Below are positions 54,920 to 64,000 of a stretch of DNA of 64,000 nucleotides, piece after piece. Under the pieces are notes generated by a model that ran no database searches, had not been told where the DNA came from, and was given only the letters and a program-made list of their open reading frames with translations. The position numbers and the translations under genes were made by a program. Each line of letters opens with the position of its first letter. The first letter of the stretch is position 1. Source of the DNA: Prostheceraeus crozeri (Eukaryota; Platyhelminthes; Polycladida; Euryleptidae); contig CAJQUW010005701.1 in the NCBI GenBank assembly GCA_907163375.1, positions 1 to 64,000 on the forward strand. The letters run 5' to 3'.

Positions 54920-56731
54920 CTTTGCAGTGATTATTTCATGCATAAACACCTAGCTCACAGATGGGCGACGGTCGAATGTGTCCAGGTTCAGGTTCAAAAT
55001 TTCGACAGTGGCTGTTATAAGGTCAGATTTCATCACTTTCCAAGGGATATCAATTTAAAACGTCCGCATCTGGCGGCAAAAATTGCGGATATGCCTCTTT
55101 TGGACATAATACTCTTAGTAATCACTAAAATCATCAGAAGACAATTTCGAGTTTATTTGTGCGAGACAGTTCACCCACGATTTCTTAGAGAATCTGTTCT
55201 ATATCATCAATGGGCGTAATAGTGTCAAGTAGCAGGTCAAGCGGCTGATATCTAACTAGCCGTTTAAGCGAAAAGAAATCTACCGGTTAACAGTTGATGT
55301 GAGCGGATGAATGTGTTATAAACATGTGAAAATGCTGGCTTCGTTTCGTATGCGATCCAATTTGTTTTCGATTGAGCCACTTTTCACTACATATTGCCCT
55401 GCCTATAAACGGACGATGACATACCAGAATGCGCTAAATATTACAATCCGATACACAGACAGGTCATACATAGTTTAAAATATGCTAGAATTCAATTGTG
55501 GGCAACCAAGATGGTGTAGAGGGCCACCAATTTGAAAGGGCAGAAATAGGTTTGTTGAAAATTCCTTCATTAATGAGCACTTTTGAGCGTAATTCTAAGG
55601 ACTGCTGTACTATGTGCATAGTGGTAGTAGGGCCTACATGAAATGAATGCAAATTAATTTTTAAATGTATGCACATCATTGTATACATAGCTCTTGTTGT
55701 TTAAGGAACTGTGTTCTACATTCTAAAATCTATATAAATAATGGAATGTGAATAGACCAAACTAATTGCGGAAGGTTTTCGTGAAATTAAGTGGTCATAT
55801 GACCTCATTAGTAATATAACAATATTACCTTATTTCATCGAAAAAAGGACGGTCTATGTCGGCGGTACATAGTCTAAACGACGGCCTATATTAGCCTACA
55901 TCCATCCGCCTACATGCCACACAATTAAAAATAGCACAAATAAAAAGTGGCTAAACTACACACCCCTAAGTGCAGTACTTAGGCCTACTTCACCCAAACA
56001 TAAGCGCCTTTCGAAAAGCACGCATAGGTTCCGCAAACGATACTCGTGCGATAATGCAATTCTAGTGCAGAATTGGTGCAATATACATGTACATGTAAAT
56101 CCAGATAATATGATATCCAGAAAGAATACTTGAAGAAAATGCTGGCTTATGAATATTACATATCTTCATGCGGTTGGACTTTCATGCGCAGCCTACTTGA
56201 TCTATTTCTAGGCTGATTGCAACTCTGCTTATTACGTGGTGAAACATGTTCAACAAGGTATCGAACACCATGCGAATTAGCACTCACACAGTTGATGAAT
56301 ATGTCATTTACCTTCATATTGAGAAGATATTCATTGCGAAGGGAACATTGCTTGAGCATTCTAGCGAAACTTTTTATGCCATCATTGATCAGTCATTAAT
56401 CACTTTTGAAAATCCTAAAGAACATCAACCTCAAACTTAGAAGTGTCTTTTAAAGGTAAAAGTCGGAGTGGACAGTTTTCAAATCACTGATTAAATAATG
56501 TCCGCGGGTCACTTTGGATATGAGAAGCGGTGGTGGGCCAACCAAGTGGCCCCCTGGTCATACGTTGCCCACCATTGTATGAGCGATTCTCTTCCCAGCC
56601 CTAGTTCTAGGTAGAATCAAAATTTTGAGCTTCATCTTCGGTTCCGGACAGATAAAATTTCAAAAGCTCCGGGTCTGGAATCGCGAAGTTTTGCAGCTCC
56701 GCATGACGTAGAGATTTGAACTCATTTACAC

Positions 56732-57491
56732 CAGGGATGCGGAGTTCTATCATTTTGATAGGACTCCGACTCCGGGGGTTGATGGGACTTCGGCTTTTGA
56801 TAGGACTCTGACTCCGAATGGCAAGTACATAAAGCCTAGTTTTTAGAAAATCTGGTGACCTGCATCATAGACCATTATAGGCTTATCCTTCATTGTTATG
56901 TATCAATTATCAATAATTTTCGATGAAAGTTGATCAAATGTCGCTTTAAGTTGGATGCATGCGACTGGGCTCCTCCCATCTTGCTGATGAGTGCTTCACA
57001 CGGTTTTTCTCCAGTCTCTACCAGACAGGAAACCCCCGTCCTTGTCCAAAAATTATGAGTACATGCACTTTCGATTTTAAAATGCGCTTTGGAGGAGCCA
57101 TCACACACGATAAACGTGAGGGTAGGAGGTTATGTTTTCAAACAAACAAGTATTTGATTTTTGTCTCTGATGTGACCTTTGGTGTGTAAGTGTGATCGAG
57201 CATGGGAAGGCTTGTCTTCTCTACTAAATCAGCGAGTGAGATGACAATCCTTTTTCACTATGACGGTTCATTCCCTCAACTATTACAAGCTTTGCATGCA
57301 CTGCTGTCTCTGTACTTTTGTTTGACGGAGAAAGTTGACATCCAGACAGTGACAGTAATGCACAAGGATAAATAATTTTTCTGTTTTATATTTTGGGTCT
57401 AGTTATAGGCCGTAGTCCGGCGTCCTATCATTTGATAAGACTCCGACTCCGGCAAAAATGATAGGACTCCGACTCCAACTCCGCATCCGTG
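56732..57491 (+). mobile_element. hAT-type element A, last and divergent copy
   Basis: The left flank ATTTACAC and the right flank ATTTACGC agree at seven of eight bases, so this is an independent insertion of the family. Its interior differs from the first copy (GAATGGCAAGTACATAAAG in place of CATCGGTCGCAGGTATATC), with several indels. Confidence 0.88.
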
Positions 57492-58553
57492 ATTTACGCC
57501 CCTATTCCCTAATAGCGAGTTGGTAGATTCACTTTTACTTCTACCTTTCATGAAAATATACAAGTTGCCAGAGGAATCTCAAGATCCATTTATAATCAAT
57601 ATCTTAAGGTCATAATCAACTGTCTCCTATGTTCGTAGAGATAACAATCTCTACTTCAATTGATGATTCCTTCTACACCTATGTGCCAGACTTCATACAA
57701 CTATCTAAACAGGGTGTCCAGCAGCGTATCCGAGGCTGATGACTCCGTCCCTTGATTCCAGTCAAGGCATTTGAACTTTCCCTATCATTGCCCCTCCAGA
57801 GCCGTTCGTTCCGCTCAGCGGTAAAACGACCGATTATCCCGTTCATTCATTATAAGGCACCCATTCAATCTTTCTTTTTATCAAACAATTTTATTTATTA
57901 ACAAAATTTGACAATGTTCGATAAAGTGAAAAAGTTAGTCTCCTAATAAAACCCTTACAGATCAATAAATGCATCAAATAGGCCTAAATCAAAAGGGAAG
58001 ATGTCAACTCTTGTTTGATCAGGATTCGTGCTCCTTTGACTGGTAAGATCCTACATGTCACCACAGATTTGAATACGTGGACTTGGCTGCTGCGGCAGGC
58101 TTTCCACTAATTTTGCATGTATAATGATGAGACTACTCCACGGATCCTTTCAATATAATATTTGGTCTATCAATTAAAGAAATTTCAAGGGTTCGTGAGT
58201 CCAGTTTTGACTCTCAATGAACACCTCAAAAGCGTCCATGATGAGTTCAGGAGCACCGAAAGAGAACTTTTCACCAACGGAACCTGTATACACGGAGACG
58301 GTATAGTTGACGAACGTTCAATTCAATCCCGTTTTTCCAAGCAAAATACCGATTGGTCTGATAATTGCTCATCGACCATTCTGGCGTACTTTTCGATCAC
58401 CAGAAATATACGAAATGTAGTTCCGCTTGCTCGAATGCCCCGACTTCAGTATTTGACGTTGTAATGAGGCCATAGGTGTACTTCTATTCTACACCCCCAC
58501 ATTTTTGTTGTTGACACCCGCGAGTGTTGCATCGTCCGCGACCTTTTCCTGCT
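57492..58553. other. Host non-coding stretch
   Basis: A 100-codon ORF at 58,162-58,464 has no recognisable domain and no splice or promoter context; not called. Confidence 0.5.
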
Positions 58554-59550
58554 GAGTGGTGGGCAACCAAGTTGGGATAGCGGGCCACCAATTTTAAAAG
58601 GCAGTATTATAGGCTTAATATTCTTTTATTCCATATGCCTACTTTTATGTACACACACGGACTGCGCGTACGTGAATATATAGTGGTCACATTATACAAC
58701 AAAATTTTACACGTAAATGTATACAGCAGTATTGTACGCAACCAATTTGTTTAATGTTAAGGAACCATAATTTACTTTCTACAATTCATGTGAGTATTGA
58801 AGAGCGAATACTAGGTCTATAACAAATCATGGAAACTTTTCTTTTGTGTAATTAGATGGAAATTTGACTTTTTTGGTGATTTGACCGAAATTGCCTCATT
58901 TCATCCAAAAACAACGGTCTGTAAGTGTAATGCAACTATCCGCCTGAAAGCCGCACAAAATAATACTGATTTTGCCACAATTATTGATCATGCTACATAC
59001 ATGCATGCACAAATGTCATCCAAATATATATGGCTTTCAAAAACCGTGCACGGGTTCCATAAATGGTTAATCATGTGCTAATGCCAATCGAGTATACGAA
59101 ATCTGTATCATTGTAGTACGAGCAGTATACAAATGAAATTCAGCAAGAATATTTGAAAAAAATGTTGGCCTGTCAAAATCTTGTGGTTGGATTCCTCCAT
59201 TCGTAATTAAGCTATAATTGATATAGCCTCATTCTACTGTAGGTTCCATGAGGCGTGGTTTATTACGTAGAGAAACATGCTCAGCAGGGCATCGAATACT
59301 ATGTGACTTAGCATAAACTCGCGCATGTGATGACGTTTTGCGCTTATACGAGAGTTTTGTTTTTTGTGCTATCATATTGCTCACTTAGTTGTTAATTAAT
59401 GGCTTTGCAAATTCCAATGAGGATCCCTTACCCTCAGATGCACCTCTGAAAGGTCCAAGTTGGAGTGAGTCATTTTCACATCATCGATTCAAATAACGTC
59501 CGCGGGCCACTTTAGATATGAGAAAAGGTGGCCCTCTCACTACCGTCGCA
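58554..59550 (+). mobile_element. Degenerate hAT-type element, same family as 14,265
   Basis: It starts GAGTGGTGGGCAACCAAG, contains GCGGGCCACCAATTTT, and near its end GTCCGCGGGCCACTTTAGAT, in the same order as the spacer element of the array. It has diverged strongly. Confidence 0.7.
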
Positions 59551-60681
59551 TAAGCGTTGAGTATGTAACATTCCTCTGGTTTGCAGAAAATTTACAGCAC
59601 TTGCTTTGTCGTTCACCGTAGTGTAGAGTTGTAGACTACAATCCCACAAAGTTTGCTTGACCTAAAATGTATTCCGTAATTTACTCTTTTTGTGGGATTT
59701 TATGTGAGACAATATACGATTAATTGTATTTAATTGGTTTATTCTTTAAGCTTGCATTCTTTCGTTTCCGTTTTTCGTGCGCATTAAACAATGGATCACG
59801 TTTTCGAATATAGAAAATTCATAATTCTTGTGGTTGTAACAAGATTTTGATAAAAAGGACCTAATATCTGTCTTAGATCAACATACAGACCGTTTCATAA
59901 ATAATTGCACAGAAAAGTTAACCTATTTTAAATGTAATTTTCGTGTTGAGATCCTGGTTCAATCTTAATAAACGATATACCATAAGAAACCATATGTTCC
60001 ATAGATTATTTTGACAAACATTTTACTTTCTTAAGTGGTCAGTTGTGGTCAGTAGACCTTCTGAAAGAAAATTGAGCGTTTTCTTTAATCCAGGATTTTA
60101 ACATGAAGACGACCGAATTTTTTAAAGAAAACTGACAGACAGTGTGAGCTATCACTCAGCTTCATCATGATGCAAAGATTTTAAGATTCGTTGAATATAC
60201 AAAAAGATACTGCATAAATAAGTTTTACCAAAAAATGCTGCTAAAAATGTCTGACATGATTTTTTTCATTGATGAAGATGCTGAATTTCAATAAACTTTA
60301 TACCATGTGAAAGAATGTGCTTAGTACTTTGATTTGGCAGAGCAATTAGGTTGTGTCTAGTCAATTGTGGTCAGTAGACACAAAAGTTTGATTTTTTGGT
60401 CAATTCATTCACCGATGCCTACAGACTAAAACTTCGTAAAACAGAAAATTAAGATTATCACTATTCAATCAGGCTTGTGTTAAGCTTTCAGATTATATGT
60501 TTTTCGAATTTCGACAACATTTGGTACAGTTTTACTCAATTAAACACGCTTCCTTGATTTTTCGCTAACTTTCGCGTTAAAAATGTCTTTAACGGTTAAC
60601 TTCACACAACTATCGGCAAATAACTTTTGCTGCATTAACGCTGGCGCATTTGAGTTTGGGTTTAAAAGAATGCTGTTATCA
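59551..60681. other. Host non-coding stretch
   Basis: No gene or clear repeat was identified. Confidence 0.5.
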
Positions 60682-60689
60682 GCTCCAAG

Positions 60690-62131
60690 TAGGGATTTTC
60701 CGAAAAATCTCAATCCCGGGATCCCGGGATTGAGTAGAATTGTAAATATCCTATTACAAAGCATAGATACATGCAAATAGAATGGGACACCGGTACGGAT
60801 TCCATGGGTTGGTGCAAACCATGAAATCCCAAGATTAACATATCAATTTTGTTGATGTTTTGGCAGTAATTTATACATGTTTTACTGCTTCAATAGTGGA
60901 AACCGAATAGATTTTCGAATTCTCTTCAATATCTTTCTTTGAATTACTAATTCAAAATTCAAATACTAATTCAAAACAGCTGTGGCAGCATACTTATATG
61001 TGTGATGATTATATAATCACACCATTTATGTCATCTAATCATATGTACAGGGCATAGATTCCACAATCCCGAAAAATATCTTTCAGGGGATTCCGGAATT
61101 GAGCAAAGTAGTAAATACGTGTCATGACAAAGTTGTTATGACAAAGCACATGTGTATGTCAACAGTATGGGATACCGGGATGTAGGAACTGGGGATAGCA
61201 GAGAGCAGGCAATGCCGAAAATCGGTTCACTTACAAAATCGCAATTGACAAGTTGACTCAAAGGTTCTTCGCTTTATGCACAGATTGATAACGACAACGT
61301 TGAGAGTAACATGGAGCAGTTACGAATTCCTAGATTTTGTACTTTCAATGCAAATTGCAATTTCCTGAGATTCTGGATTGGTAGGCTGAAGACCCGGGAT
61401 TAGGGCCTGTCAACAAAATCCCAACTTTTCTTGATCCCGGCATTCGGGATTACGAGCTCTGACCCGGGATCGAGATTCACAAAATATAGACATGCCAACT
61501 GTATAGCTACAAGTAAAATGGTAAGATAATCAAAATCACAACTGCTTCCTGAACTGGCACATTGAGATTCCAAAATCCCAAGCTCGGGATCACGCGATTG
61601 AAGAATCTTTTATGTGCCTTTCACCGTTAGCTAAGCTAATGCTGTGAATAACAACTGTGGTCAAATGAGAATAATTCTTCCTCAACAAATCAATTTCGGG
61701 ATTGAATTAACCAGAGGCTAATAACCATTACCATAGACTGTGGTCTATTGAGCAATTTGCCTCCTAAGGATCTCAATCCCAGGATTAGCTCGTTTCCTAT
61801 TCCCGATATTGTGTAGACCTATTTAGCTAATACTGATCTTTAATTTGGTCATGCTTCCAACTACTGTTCGCTTTGGCAAATAAAAAACTCAAATCTAAGT
61901 CTCGACCTTATTCAAAAGGCTTCATCAATGAATTATTGAAAACGTAACGTTGACAGTTATATTGAAGTGTGAAGAGCCTGTATCTATTGTGGATGGATTT
62001 CTGGTAGTTTTATCTTCGACAATTTGTCTTACTTTAGACGGAATACAGCTATCTTACAAATTTCTCAATCCCGGGATTAGACCCCAATCCCAGGATTTCG
62101 GGATCCCGGGATCCCGGGATTGGAATCCCTA
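60690..62131. mobile_element. hAT-type element rich in AATCCCGGGATT words, exact 8-bp target duplication
   Basis: The element begins TAGGGATTTTCC and ends GGAATCCCTA. GCTCCAAG lies at 60,682-60,689 and again at 62,132-62,139. Both ends carry clustered ATCCCGGGATCCCGGGAT palindromes, and weaker CCCGGGATT copies are scattered through the 1.44-kb interior. No transposase ORF. Confidence 0.92.
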
Positions 62132-62139
62132 GCTCCAAG

Positions 62140-62340
62140 AATATGAAGGTTTTATCAGGATTGGCCCATCCGTTCACTGGCAAACTTCACATTTGTATTG
62201 TTCCAACACTCACCCATTAGGTGAGTCATCATTTCCCTCGGTGGAGGTCAGGATTTCGAATTCTTGATCTGCGCGCACACAAAAGCTTGGCGTCAGACTG
62301 AGACTCGCCGAGTCGCCACTCGCCACCTGTTCACAAACAA
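62140..62340. other. Host non-coding stretch
   Basis: Short interval between the hAT element and the AT tract. Contains a local GAGACTCGCCGAGTCGCCAC repeat. Confidence 0.5.
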
Positions 62341-62577
62341 TATTAATATACTATATATATATATATATAACAATAATAATATATATAATTATATAATATA
62401 ATATTATTATAATTATTATAATTTATGTATATATATTATATTATATTTATATAATTAAAATTAAATTAATATATTATATTATTCATATTATATATATATT
62501 ATAATTATTATAATATTATATATTAATAATTATATAATATATATATATTATAATAATATATATCATAACAATATACA
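62341..62577. repeat. AT-only low-complexity tract
   Basis: About 235 bp almost entirely of TA, ATTATAAT and ATATA words, with many overlapping palindromes; typical of an unstable AT-rich minisatellite. Confidence 0.95.
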
Positions 62578-64000
62578 ATACTCTTCATGTCGTAGCTGCT
62601 GCGCCCGATAAGTGAATCGACGAGCACTTTTAGCAACTCATTCAATGATGACAGGAAAAGGGTGAAGTTATGACATGACATCAATGACATGATCAGCTAT
62701 GATATGATCATGAATAATTTTTACTAGTCACTAATTACTTCATTTAATTAGGCACACCACACTGTTTCCTAAACCAAGCAAGTGTCTCGGCTGACCAAGT
62801 GAATAAGTTCAGTAATCAATTAAATGAGCTTTGCGGTTAAATTTGATGAGAATAGGCAAGAGATAAAAGAGCTTTTCAGGTTGTGCAACGATGAAGGAAA
62901 TGGACTGTATGGCTAACATTTATTAAATCAGACTAGAAAGCCGAAAATAAATGTTGTTGCAGATATAATTGCCAAATTACGAAATGAACTGTGACAAATT
63001 ATAATGTAATTGAATAGCCGAGATCACTGTTTCCTAGAATGACTGAAAATTGATATAAACGTGAACGGAAATTGCAAGATTAAATTTCATCGTGATACTA
63101 TTTATCATTGAATGACTCAGAAGATTATATTAATACTCATTTATTCAAATGCAACACTCAGGCGGCTGTCAGTCATCAGTAAGAATTTGCTCCAACAAAT
63201 TCTTGGCGCCTTCACGACCTCACATTGCATATAAAGGAAGTAAAAACGTTACTTGATGGTGATTGACAGCTATTCTGGGCGTCGACCATGCGATATTTAC
63301 AATTTTGGTGAGTTCATGGAGATACTCGATATGTTATCTCATTGGAATGAAATTTGAGAGACGTTACTTTCATTCGTCAACCCGTCCAAAACAATGTCAC
63401 CAATGCTTTGAAAAATACCGGGCTGTGAAGGAAGATGAGCAAATCCGATAATTTTCACAAGTTGTATTTGGCTGTCGATTTAAGTGATGGTGATAGTTCG
63501 AAGACTTTAAAATTATTTTTGTTGCGAATGATTGTTTTATATCTCCTCATTTTAACCCAATTCCTAATCCTTGAGATTTCTTTGATCTTTTGTTTTTATG
63601 CAACTACTCAAGCTTCGTGTTGATTTTCTTTATCTTATAATCAGGGGCGTGAGGTTTAATCTATTTTGAAGCATCCAGTCTCGTTTTTGGACCATTATTG
63701 ACCATTGACTCGAAAGTGACATTGAAATTAATGCATAATTCTTAATTTCCTCTAATTTTCTCTAATGAATTTTTTTAAATATTGTCAATGTACATGACAT
63801 GGAATCTTCGTACAGTAGCAAAGTTAGTTGAAAAGTTTTGTCTTAAAATGCATAAATAATGCTCAAGTGATTTCAAATAATCAAAGCACAGCCATACTCT
63901 GCCTGAACTCTACATTCTGCAAAACAATTTTATAAATTTTTTTTTCTTCTATTCTCTCTTTCTGTTCTAACCACCTACCATTAAATCTTCCTCGCTATGC
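62578..64000. other. Host non-coding stretch to window end
   Basis: Only short ORFs without recognisable domains. Confidence 0.5.

Larger units (their letters stand above)
46581..57491 (+). repeat. Tandem array of about 2.54-kb units bounded by hAT elements
   Basis: Element starts at 46,581, 49,122, 51,663, 54,190 and 56,732 are spaced 2,541, 2,541, 2,527 and 2,542 bp. Each unit is a hAT element of about 730 bp (CAGGGATG ends) plus a spacer of about 1.8 kb that includes a second, older hAT element. Units are nearly identical, with scattered substitutions, a 14-bp deletion in the fourth spacer side and small indels. All short ORFs recur unit by unit and have no domains, so none is called a gene. 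Confidence 0.95.

Overview
The window is a piece of metazoan nuclear DNA with an old or recent viral insertion at its left edge. Bases 1 to about 13,330 are very AT-rich and densely coding, without introns. They encode a protein-primed-type family B DNA polymerase, two FtsK/HerA-type packaging ATPases, a fiber-like coiled-coil protein, a candidate jelly-roll capsid protein, a small membrane protein and zinc-finger proteins. This gene set matches the adintovirus/Maverick (Polinton)-type midsize DNA viruses of animals. No major capsid protein, integrase or protease gene is visible, so the element probably continues to the left of base 1. Its right edge is a non-coding zone of 80-bp tandem repeats and inverted repeats (12,678-13,333).

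From about 13,334 to 64,000 the DNA is less AT-rich and looks like an intron- and transposon-rich animal chromosome. The one host gene I can support is the C-terminal half of a TBC1D16-like Rab GTPase-activating protein. It has five exons on the plus strand between 27,736 and 41,481, all with canonical GT/AG borders and compatible phases. The animal phylum cannot be told from this sequence.

The rest is mostly mobile-element debris. There are several hAT-type non-autonomous elements with 8-bp target duplications (14,265-14,960; 35,682-36,543; 46,581-47,310; 56,732-57,491; 60,690-62,131), tRNA-derived SINEs, two LINE fragments and foldback-type elements. An 11-kb array of about 2.54-kb units (46,581-57,491) appears to have arisen by unequal exchange between two hAT elements of the same family.

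The observations most worth following lie in the viral element. A family of short perfect palindromes with 3-nt loops sits both between genes and in frame inside the polymerase. A slippery heptamer near the end of the membrane-protein gene opens onto a 75-codon -1 frame of pentapeptide repeats. There are two unlike packaging ATPases, and a 57-residue mini-copy of the N-terminus of another element gene.
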